This document shows positions 46,270 to 56,765 of a DNA stretch of 64,000 bases, one piece after another (the stretch's first letter is position 1; every line of letters begins with the position of its first letter). This DNA is from Limnoperna fortunei (taxonomy: Eukaryota; Mollusca; Bivalvia; Mytilida; Modiolidae). The stretch lies in contig OX104124.1 in NCBI GenBank assembly GCA_944474755.1, forward strand, positions 4,862,437 through 4,926,436, given 5' to 3'. The notes beneath the pieces are model-generated. The model saw only the letters and a list, made by a program, of their open reading frames with translations, searched no databases and was not told the DNA's origin. Made by a program: the position numbers and the translations under genes.

Positions 46270-47180
46270 AGAAAAGTTTGGCTGTATTTTGACAAAATTT
46301 TTAATGAAAAGAACAAACATAAGTTGGTTGCAAAAAATGAAATGGTCAATATCATCCAGCCTAACGAAAGAAATGTACAACGTGCAATAAAATACAGAAG
46401 TTGGATGCAGAAGAACACGTAATTAAAAATATTATCTTTTTTCCCGAGGAACAAAAGCAGTTTATGAAATTGAGAAGCTATAAATTTGCACCTTTTTGAT
46501 TGTAAAAAAAATTGAGAGACGACTTGCTCTGTTTTTCCGTTAGAAATATAAATACGCGTAAAAAGTTGGGATTTAAATGTTAGAAAGCTGTTGAAGGTAA
46601 ATTTAGACCTCAAAGAAAAAAGATAACATGATTAAAGCAATCAATGATCTCAGAAGAAACAAATTGACTGAAATCATCTCTTTGTAACCATAATAAAAAT
46701 AGAAATACAGCTATTTGGAGAACTGCCGCAGCAAAATGAGCATGCTAAAACAAACGTTTTAAAACAAAGAAAATGAAAATGTCGAAATGAGAGAACAAAT
46801 TGACGAAACTCTACAAAGTAAGGAAATTTATACATTTCACAAAGGAAAAAGTTCTGACTCCATTAGAAAGGTTTATGATACTTTACTTGCCTTTAATGTT
46901 GGGATAAAAAATGTGGAAAATGTAAGTTCGGTTTTGTAAAAATTTGCAGGGATTGAGGTAGACTGTAAAAAACCTTTTCAGAATTAATGATGGTTGAAGA
47001 AAAAGCTTTAGCTCAAATTTATAGTTTAGAGGCAATGGTGGAAGGAAACAACACAAAATACAGGAAAAAGACAGCTGAAATTTTAAACTCCATCAACAAA
47101 TAATACCACCAACAGTTATGTTGAAAAAAATTTTTTCAAAAATTATATAGAAAAATGGACAACAGAATGCCTGCCATTAG
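46270..47180 (+). pseudogene. Degenerate copy of an uncharacterised multicopy bivalve protein
   Basis: Successive plus-strand frames give RKVWLYFDKIFNEKNKHKLV (46268 onward), MIKAINDLRRNKLTEIISL (46628), VEMREQIDETLQSKEIYTFH followed by KGKSSDSIRKVYDTLLAFNV (46781-46940), and MMVEEKALAQIYSLEAMVEG (46988). These resemble, from memory, a large family of mollusc proteins with the block 'IYTF.KGKYSD.IR.VYY.LL.LNVGIKNV'. I cannot name a function. Stops and frameshifts break the frame. The position between BEL/Pao gag and RT relics suggests either nested insertion or transposon cargo. Confidence 0.45.
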
Positions 47181-47474
47181 TGATTGAAAACTTTAACAAT
47201 TTCACTGAAAAAACTGACAAAAATAATAAAAATTATTAATTTGAAGTGTTATTTACACGTTTTAGTAAATCCTGAATTTCAGACAGAAGTTTCTCAAAAG
47301 GAATTGGAAAAATCTATATTGATTATTTCGTCATCATTAGAAACTGGAACATTAAGTTATAAAACACCTGATTTTATAAGTTCATCAACCAGACTTTGTG
47401 TTCCGGGTGCAGATAAAAAATATGGTAATGGAATGCAATTTCAGTCATTTCTACAAAATTTAAATCTATCTGTC

Positions 47475-47815
47475 AGATTGCATCTGTCATCTTACCCTTA
47501 TTTGGAGTGTAACACTCAAGCAATAGAGACAACATCCGCATTGTTTTCGATTCTTCTGCCAGTACCAATGTTTTCCTTTGAACGACACGTTGTTGACATA
47601 GCTAAACATTCTCAATAGTCTGTTGGTAGTGCTTCTTAGGTTTCAACCAAAAAGGATCGAAGACATTCGACAAATGTTTTATAGCTTCAAAGTATCTCCT
47701 GACAATAGGGGCTACCTTGGATTCTTGTGGTACGAGGACAATAATATCAATAAGGATTGTATTGACTACACAATTACTGTACGCGCATTCGGACGTTTTG
47801 GATGTTAGGGAAACA
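47475..47815 (+). pseudogene. BEL/Pao reverse-transcriptase relic
   Basis: The plus-strand frames read VILPLFGV, then after a stop HSSNRDNIRIVFDSSASTNV, then after a frameshift NILNSLLVVLLRFQPKRIED and IRQMFYSFKVSPDNRGYLGF, then LWYEDNNINKDCIDYTITVR. These match the start of the BEL/Pao RT in order: LPHFGV, R-V-V-F-D-S-S-A, L-L-N-S-L-x-G-V-L-L-R-F, D-I-x-Q-M-F and F-L-W-Y. The motif-A Asp is present in EDIRQMF. The palm with the catalytic YVDD is missing after about 47815. The minus-strand ORF at 47602-47868 is a shadow. Confidence 0.72.
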
Positions 47816-47829
47816 CAAGGAAACTCTTT

Positions 47830-49183
47830 ACAAGTTCTGGAAGAGGTTAAAGTCCCACAAACATACAACTGTACACTTGCAGAAAACTGGAAAATGTAAA
47901 TGGTGTCATAATGAATAGCATCTATGTCTTTTTGTAGTGTAAAGAAAGAAAGGATCTAGGTTTTTGTTTTCTAAAACAAATGGAAATTCTATAGAAAGGA
48001 CTGTTACATATGCCTGGAGACATTCCATATAAGAATTATTCCAACAAGATGTAATCAAATTTACAAAGGTGACAAATTCTTTACGCCAGACGCACGTATC
48101 GTCTACTCCAGACTCATCAGTGGCGTTAAATCTAAGTGCTTAAAGTATTTTTTTTCATTTGGAGATGCAATAGTATAAGTCCACTAGGATCGTGTAAATA
48201 CACAATACAAGTAGTTCAAAATATTCTTCCAGTTTGCTTTAACTATAGAGATCGATAACATACCAATGATACCATAGCTTTTTAACCGAATATCTCCCAT
48301 ATACAAATAAATGTAAGATTTCTGTTATGTAATGCCATACAATCACAGAACACTGCCAAAATGTAGTCGGTAGACGATATTTTACTTAGGCTGCTAATAC
48401 AGCAACTACACATAAGAAATAAATAAAATCCTTTTCAAAAGCAAGTTTTTTGTCGCATTAGGTTAGTTGCGTCTTGCTCACAAATGACCTTTACATTCAG
48501 AACACAAAACTCCTTTTGAAAAAACCCCAAGAGAACTTTATGAATATATGTTGTGTCACTAACAGGCCAGCAGTGTGTTTAATTAAAGTGTGGTTCTTCT
48601 CATCATATGTTGTTTGATGGTAATAAAGCGAAGAATTGTCGTTACCACGAATTTCTTCTCGAATTAACATAGATTGTGTCTCATCACGTGATTTCTTGTT
48701 CGAGTTTTCAGGACAATGAAGTGGATTTTTTCCACAATATTTTTCAGTATATTCAAATTTTATGAATTCAAAAGATTTAGCCATATGAAACAGATTTCAA
48801 ATTTTAATGTTTTTAATGTTTCACAATAGTATATAAATTACAATTACGAGAAATGGCAATTGACAAAAGTTGTCTATAATAGAAAATTTCCCCGACAAAA
48901 ACTATCGCGTGACAAAAGAGAAAAAAAAAACAGCAGAAAGATTCATAATAAAGATTCGAGATGCAAACAACAATGTCAAATGGAACGTGTCATACGGACA
49001 TGAAATATCAAAATCGAGCTAATAAAAATAAAACAGTTTGATATATTGTTGACTTTTGTAATATCATTGCGTACAAATTTATTCAAAAATCTTTTTTGTC
49101 TCAAATTGTGTACAATGGTTTGAAATACATCACTAATATCACCAAAGTGATTTTATATGTAAGATACGATTCTGAATAATCTA
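47830..49183. other. Stretch with only repeat fragments
   Basis: The segment 48078-48135 (ACGCCAGACGCACGTATCG then ACTCATCAGTGGCGTTAAAT) is a partial copy of the 355-bp repeat at 3311-4125. The minus ORF at 48497-48784 has no recognised domain. Nothing else is supported. Confidence 0.55.
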
Positions 49184-49338
49184 GATATATTTAAGTGTGT
49201 AGGACCTTCGTCATCAGAACGCAAACATAAAGCAAACTGAAACAATCAAGTAATATTTAACCACACATATTTTTGTAATCACAAAAACCTTTATAGACTG
49301 TGCTTTATATTAGGAAAACGCAAGGTTTTTTATAGGGA

Positions 49339-49858
49339 TTGACAACACTATGTAAGCACTGTACTCTATTTTAACACTGTACTGTTGCCATATGTTGACA
49401 ATCACATGCAATTACGAGAAGACTATTTATGCCCTCCAAAATGCCGAACTTATTTGTCAAAAATAATAAAAACCTCATCTATTGCACAATGATAATGACT
49501 GTAACTATGAAAAATCTTACTTGAAACACTTTTCAACACAAAATAAAAGAAAAAGTACTTTCAATTTTATCGTAATCAATGACATATACACTGCAGTTAG
49601 AAAATGACTGTACTATTATTTCTTGTTCATTTGTTTCAATTTTTTTGAATGAATCTATGTATGGTTCTGATAAATAATATTACAGTCATTTTCCAACTGC
49701 ATTGTAACCGAATGCTAATGTAATAAGATAAAAACTTAACTAATAATTGCTCTCCAAATACTCACTAAATTGCATGTGATTATCGACATTGGGCAACGGT
49801 AAAGTGTTAACATTAAATGCTTAGCCATAGAGTACAGTGCTCCATAGTGTGGACAACA
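49339..49858. mobile_element. About 520-bp foldback element
   Basis: Outer arms: TTGACAACACTATGTAAGCA to ACAATCACATGCAATTACG (49340-49420) pair with AATTGCATGTGATTATCGAC to CATAGTGTGGACAAC (about 49771-49857) as an imperfect inverted repeat. Inner arms: GCAGTTAGAAAATGACTGTA (about 49592) pairs with CAGTCATTTTCCAACTGC (about 49683) with one mismatch. The middle is non-coding. The left arm alone recurs at about 7915-8000. Confidence 0.65.
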
Positions 49859-49859
49859 A

Positions 49860-52800
49860 GGAAAGACTTTTACGCAAGTTTATGATGATTAACTATTAGC
49901 ATTTTAATATATAAACTCTATCGAAAATGATAAACAATTTCGAAAAAAGGTAGCCAGACTAATATTTTCTATATGAAGTAACTGTGCTTCTTATTTTTAA
50001 ACAGATCTTGTTAACTGGAGCATATATCGATTATTGGTGGATATTTGTTCACACTGAACGATATTTTATTTCAACTATATTCTAGTAGAGATTAAGTTGG
50101 ACATTAAATCTATAGATAAAATATGTGGCCTAATACGAGCGTACTCTTATATTGACACCAAAAAAGTGGTCTTTAGCCAGCAAGAAGCATGGCACTCTCC
50201 AAACAGGTCGCCCCACATGGGTCCTTGACCAATCTCAGTATAATGACATAACAGCTCCCCAACTGGAAACACATAGTCTCTAAAATTATTTCCCGTTTAC
50301 TACGATAATGTCTTGTTTAATATTCTCGATTTGAAGTTTACATTCCTAAAGTGCATGTGGGCGGCAGTTGCGTGTCAAATGCCACACGGCAGTTTTTTTC
50401 TTGCCTAATAATTTTTAAGTCGGTATATTTTTGTACAAATTAATGATAAAATAAAACTCAATCTGTTAGAACAACAATTTTTTAAAGGGCTGTTTTGTCG
50501 AAGTGATCTCCCAAAACGTTGTATTACTGGCTTTTTAGCATTAAAGTCTTCCGGAATGTGAGGTACTGGCTGTTTGGTCAATGGACGGCTGTGGTGTTTT
50601 GTGCAGTATGTTATTTGTGTTCGTTTATGTAATAGTTGGCATATGCTTATATTTCATTTTACATTTTAAATATTAATCATTAGTACGTTGTAATTACTTT
50701 TTTTATCTAATGACCTCTAATGCAAAAACATATGATTTCAAATTATGTGACAGGTTTACAGAGTACCATTTTAAAATTATGTCATTTTTATATTTATGTA
50801 TCAGTTTGTTTTCAGACAAAACGTGCATTTAAATTCTGTTATTTTATCACCACAAATGTTTCATGTTCTATATTAGCTATTGCTTTGTGTTGAATTCTTT
50901 TGTTTTCAGTAATTTGGGAGATACAATTTACACATAATATATTTAGAAAATTGTTGTTTCCATTTGTTATTAAAATCATATATTACAAAATGTTTTTTGT
51001 GACATAATGTACAGTCATCTCTTTGGGTTCACGTTTTTACTTTTACATTAGTAACGAGAACGAGTCATGAAAAGTAGTTCGTTCATGACGTTATTTATAT
51101 TTGACAAATCAGCTCGTGAGAAATGTTCCTTTCTTAAAATGTAAAACTCAGTTGATTAACTCACTAGTATTTTGACCAGGATACAAATAACAATGCGAGG
51201 AACATGATGTATATATTATATTATTTTGAGTCAGGACTTATATTAACATTCGAGATAATGGCATAAAATGTATTTTAAGTCGTTTGTTTGATGTAAAGCA
51301 TATCGTGTTTATTTATGTTGCATTTACCGTCTATTTCTTGTCCTTTTCTAGGCACAATCAACGTAACAAAATATATGTTATATGTTTTGCATTTTACAGT
51401 TAAAATTGCTATATGATTTTTAAACTTGACACAATAAAAATGATCTGTATATAAGCGCAGGAGATTTTAGTTAAACCATTGCACTTGACAATTAGTAGAT
51501 AGCCCTAGCTACTAACTAATACAGATGTGGAAAGTTAAAACACAGTCGCTAACCGTAATTACGCATGTTTTATGTATATATGTTGAGCTGGATGGCAATC
51601 ACTGTAAGGTGAACAACATTAGTTTTGTTGACATATCCTACAATAAATGGCACAATAGACAGTCTGTGTGTTATCTTAGCCGCAAGTGGCAAAGCAGTTT
51701 AATCAACAGTTATGATCAGAATTGCACGTAAACCACGTGACATTAACTTTTAAGAGTTAACTTCAACTTTAATTTAAAGTAACTTAATATTACAGTAGTA
51801 CTTTCAAGCAAAGTTTATATATCTTAAGGGGGAGGGGACAACATCATTTCTGTTTATATATTTTGGTCATTTCAACTGTTTTGTTTTAAACAAAGCAACT
51901 GTTAACTGTGTTTTACCATTAGCTGTTATTTGTTTTCTTAAAAATTGACATTGTACACGTAGTTGACTGTTATAATGAAAATAAAAACCCCTGTTTGCTG
52001 TTAGGATATTGCCCTTCTGTGTGATTCTGCTGTTATCCTTTTTTAATTTTTGAGATCGCTGTTTTCTGTTTGCTCATGTAAATTGATTTGTTATCTGTTA
52101 TCTTTATTTTAAATTTCATGTTATCTGTTTTGGGAAAAAATTTGTCAACCTGCTAATGGACACTCCCCCCTTATGTTCACCCCAATCTCAGTTAATTTCA
52201 TAAAGATTTTGATAGGACCGTGTCACCAACCTGAATTCTCTCAACAGGGTAAACAAAGATTATGAGCCGTTTGATGAACATCTTTACTTTGGTTGTGGGC
52301 CAAATGGTTATTAGTATCTGTCTTAGTATTTGTTTATACGTCAAATCGCTTTTAGTCATTTTGATATTTTCTTTCATAAACTACAACCACAGTGTAAACT
52401 TTCAAAATTTGTAAAATTAGATTTTTCCGATTTCCATCGAAATGAACAATAATTGTCATGTTTGGAATAAAGACCAATTTACAATATTGTCTTAGTTTTA
52501 ATAATTGGGGGCACATTCATTTCAATAGCTATAATGTGTTGAATCATATATAAAGAGGAAAGATTGAATGAACCCAATCATTATATGAGTTTATAGTGAT
52601 TGTACATAATATATGTAATAAGTTGACTGATTTGTGGGGCACTTAAAGTGCAGTAATTAGCAGTTCAGCTATTATCCAATTAATTTTAATCGTAGTTTTA
52701 GAATTATTATTATTTTAATTATGCAAAACAATGTTTATCTCGATATGACAAATGAGCTAGCTTATGGGAGTAATAGACAATTACCCGTTAATTTCACTTT

Positions 52801-54950
52801 GCCGAATTAAACAGTATTCCGGTTTATCGGACAACAGACCTAACATCATTTCAAACTAATAACTTCTTTCATATAAAATACCTCTCAATTCTCATTTTAT
52901 TCTGGTATGCTTTTACTTAGCTTATTAATTTAACATAAAATAATATTTTTGAAAACGTCGATCTTCCGCTCAATTTTCCCAATAGTTTGGAGAAAGTGTA
53001 CATAATGTACATTATACAGTAAGTAACTTTATGAATTAGCAAAATACACCATAATAAAATTCATATTACACGTATTAGACACGGAGTCAATATTCTTACA
53101 GTGTAAACCAGAAAATTGTTTAAACATTATATCATGCTAATAACCGAAGTTATTATTGTATAAATTTTGCGAAAACCAAATTTATAATAAAATAAAATAA
53201 GAAAAAAACATTACAGTACAAAAGACACTAAAGAGAACACTTACATTTAAAAACAATTAACTGTCGTAAGTGTAGTACATTTGTTCGACTCTAATAGTAT
53301 ATTAACTGCATTATTGTTATCTTTTGGAGGAATTTTCGTTGGGTTTATTTATATATGAACGTACAGTGTTCTATATTTCACGATACAAGTTTAATTGACT
53401 GAAGACGACAACAGTTACAGTTCTGACTTACGCATTAGGTTTGAGTTTTGTGAGCGTTTGATTTTTCGATTCTTTGATCCTCCTATCCGTTGGTGTCTAA
53501 CAGTCGATAAATAAGAATGCGAATCAATGATATCATGCGAACCAATATCTAAATTGTATAATGTTCTCAAAAGCAGTATCGACATATTGTGTATGTACAA
53601 TGTTGATTCCACAGTTACATGTTCATTAAAAACAGCATGTATCGTTTATAAAAAGTTTATATTTCCAAGTTTCACATGACGACAACTCGATGTCATTGTG
53701 TGTAATGTATATACATTTCTATTGCAGACTATTTAGGATAAACGATGTACAATACGATATAAAACAAAATTTACAACATTATGTTTGCTTTCATTTTGTA
53801 GATTGCTCACAATTCGTATTTAACATTTTTTATTGTATGCAATTACCTTTCAGCGTATTGCATTCTCTTTACATGGTTATAACAGATTCCTTATTTACAA
53901 ACGAAGGTAACAACAGGGTACGTAGTAAGCAAAAAGATATAAATACCGTAACACATAATATCATCTTAGGTTCTTAAGTTTACGAAAACATCAATTCCTA
54001 AAGTAATTTATACAAATACTTTAAACGTGTATAATTTTCTCATTAGTTTTGGAGAACATATTTATTTGTTGTACATAATTGTGGTGCGGATATTTTAAAC
54101 ATTTTCATTTTTTTTTAAATACTAAATAATACAGTAGCCATATTTGTAATTATTAAAATTTATATTTGTTCCAACATGAGGTATACTGTTTGTGTATACC
54201 AGCAACAAACATTTGATAGTGTGCATGTACAAGTCGTTAAATCTGCATGTGAAGCAAATACACACGTAATTCATAACATGCGATGCTATTAGTCTGATGT
54301 TTTTATATTCAAATAACAGTTAACAGCTTCAGTGTGTTAGTGTTCCGCTTTTATTGCAAAAAAAACACTGCTGTATTAAGAGTTAGTGTGTCTTTTTTGG
54401 TATATAACGCCACTATCAGCAATTTATCAGCTCTATCATGGCGTCCAGTTTTTTTGTGGAAGTACCCGACCTCGGTCGTTAAGCTGTCAGTCCTTGTCAA
54501 AACTAGTGTACATATACTATTACCAGATACATTGATATATTTATAGATACACAAAAATATCAAAATCAATATATGTTCCACAGCAGCACGAAAACTTTCT
54601 TCATAGTTTATTATAATTGTATCACGGAAGATTGCATTTTCTGGTTATGCCTAAATGATAGTATCCAAATCTACCATGCATTTGATGCATTTGCTGGAAG
54701 TGGCTGCAGTGGAATGGCTTTATTTTGCCGCTAACACACGAATAAAATTGAAAATTAACGAGTAAAATTCTTTCACGATGATGTTAATTTAATGCTTCTC
54801 ATTTCCATGCGCTGGATTTTAACAAACTAGTCTCCATATTTTAATTATGATACAGTAAAGAACACTAAGAAATGAAAGTATGCTAGGGCATATTTAGTTT
54901 ATATACAAGAAATATCAAAAATGTATTTAGGCAAAAAATAATATTATTAG
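49860..54950. other. Long AT-rich stretch without a supported gene
   Basis: Five kilobases with only short ORFs. The minus ORF 53415-53612 ends just before a good GTAAGTC donor and could hide a first exon, with MSILLLRTLYNLDIG after an internal Met, but it lacks a signal peptide, a domain or a partner exon. The opposed ORFs at 54334-54581 overlap each other and are unsupported. A CTGTTATCTGTTATC-type low-complexity tract lies near 52090-52130. Confidence 0.55.
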
Positions 54951-54954
54951 CTTC

Positions 54955-55345
54955 TCAGGCCCCGCCGCGTGGACCATTTACCCGCCGCATTTTTTATCAT
55001 ACCAAAAAAAAAATTAAAAATTGGCAGTTCCGCGCCCCGCCCGGAAATTTTTCGCGTCTGTTTCCGTTACCAGTATTATTTATGATTTTAACAATCATCG
55101 AAATGTTTTCTTTAACACGCTTTATCACGTGGTGTGGTGAATTAAAAATGGCATCGTCTTTGGTGTCATGCCAAGTCCTCTCTGGAGGAAAAACGATAAT
55201 ACCGTGGACAATTAATTGCGATTTTATGTCAGAGTACGCTTGGGGACTTAGTAGAATCAATTAAAGCCAACGCTGCATCAGCCATTGTCAAATTTGAAGG
55301 CTACACAGCCGATGCCTTCATTGCGAGGTCCATTATACCATTGCA
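54955..55345. other. Locally GC-rich patch, possible gene fragment
   Basis: The run CCCCGCCGCGTGGACC (54960) and CCGCGCCCCGCCCGG (55030) stand out against the AT-rich background. From 55148 the plus strand reads MASSLVSCQVLSGGKTIIPW, TINCDFMSEYAWGLSRIN and then stops. Another frame continues from 55262 with ANAASAIVKFEGYTADAF. I do not recognise either. It could be a processed-gene fragment or the edge of the adjacent 693-bp element. Confidence 0.3.
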
Positions 55346-56038
55346 GGAATGCGAGACAACTCGGACCTTAATAGGACAAGTCGGACCGTGTTATTCATTT
55401 ATACGGTCCGAGTTGTCCTATAATTATGTTCCAAGAAATCTATATTGTCATGTAAAGAAATAAAGTTTTTGTTTGTTAACTGCAGACGTTTATTTTATTA
55501 ACTGTACAGCAGTTGACCAGACTGAAATTTGTTGTTTAACGTGAAATTTACTATGTATCAGAAAAAAAGCAAAAAAAAGCTTCAACATATATTTATTTTA
55601 AAATAAAGGAATTGTGATATCAGAGTATAATATCATGTCGTCACCATTTTTTCACATCTTGACCAAGCTACTCATTTGGAATCACAGAAGTTTCTATCAG
55701 TTTCACTAAATTCACTTATTTGAAAACAAACAAGCTCAAATTCTTTCAGATCTTAATCGTGAGTATTTTATGAATACTTAAAATTTAATGTTGTTATTTG
55801 TGTCGCATTTCTCAACTTCACATTTAACTTTTATATAATTAAATCGGTATAATTTACATTTGAGTAGAACTATTTCAATTTGGTAGAAAAAAAAATATAA
55901 TGTTTAGTGATAATTATTATAAACAGGACTATAGTATTTTAATATTTTAATGACATTATGAGAAATAAATGCGGTCAGAGTTTTCCTATTTTCTTCGGAC
56001 CAAGCTGTCCTTGCTACAGTCCGAGTTGTCTGCGTTCC
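55346..56038. mobile_element. 693-bp MITE-like element with about 22-bp TIRs
   Basis: The left end, GGAATGCGAGACAACTCGGA, is the near-complement of the right end, which reads GGAACGCAGACAACTCGGAC on the minus strand. Internal subterminal copies of TCGGACC and GGTCCGAGTTGTCCT occur near 55380-55430 and 55999. The interior is AT-rich and has no ORF. No clear target duplication was seen. Confidence 0.65.
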
Positions 56039-56439
56039 AAGTTGTTCGGTTACCAATTACAGTACATATATCAAAAAGAAGACAACAAATATGTATACAA
56101 AAAGTTGGTTTTAATTTCCCATTAAAATAGAATTCTTCAATTTCTTGTTTTATATACCAGTGTATAAGAACAGATGCTATATTTTAATAATTCAGACATG
56201 ATGAAAGTTTCCACAAGTACATGCCAGAAAAAAAAGAGCCGCCCTGCCTCATTAAAAAATATGAAAAATGGCCTGAGAAGCAACAATACATATAAAATTA
56301 ATTTAGCTAGTATATCTGGTTAGTCTAGTATATCTATGTCAATAAGAATTATCTTTTATAATTAATATTACAGCTAATTAGTTACCTGTAAATAAAATTT
56401 AAAAAAAAACCATAAAAGTTGTATTCTATTCTTTTCAAT

Positions 56440-56720
56440 GTAATGTAGGGTTACCAGAAGTTGTTCATGATCCTCTTATAATGAAAAAGTTATTGCTTGA
56501 CAAGGAATTGAAAATTGACAATTAAGTGTAAAGAATATTTATATTGAGTTTTATAGTAATAACAAAAATTGATACAAACTTTTGTTTTAATCGGTAAATT
56601 AAAATTTTTTTATATATCATATTTTAATGTACTTAACAAACAATTGTTAAATGCAACATGCCATTTAACAATTGTTTGTTAAGTACATTAAGAAATGTTA
56701 TATAATTTTTTTATTTATTC
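56440..56720. repeat. Repeat shared with 45030-45247, with added hairpin
   Basis: Paralogue of 45030-45247. It differs by an inverted duplication of its TTAACAAACAATTGTTAA segment, which makes a hairpin at 56626-56689 with 28-bp perfect arms and an 8-nt loop. Confidence 0.78.
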
Positions 56721-56763
56721 TGTGACTTAGTGGTTAAGGTAGTTAAATCTAATATTGGCCATG
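56721..56763 (+). mobile_element. SINE 5' half cut by element A'
   Basis: TGTGACTTAGTGGTTAAGGT then ATATTGGCCATG is the tRNA-like head of the SINE that is whole at 45248. It stops at the TA (56764-56765) bordering element A'. The rest of this SINE corresponds to 10377-10450 in the other copy of the assembly. Confidence 0.78.
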
Positions 56764-56765
56764 TA

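Noticed and set aside
53415..53612. Possible first exon ending at a strong GTAAGTC donor on the minus strand
   Set aside because: There is no ATG at the ORF start, no signal peptide or domain, and no partner exon. Kept only as a remark.
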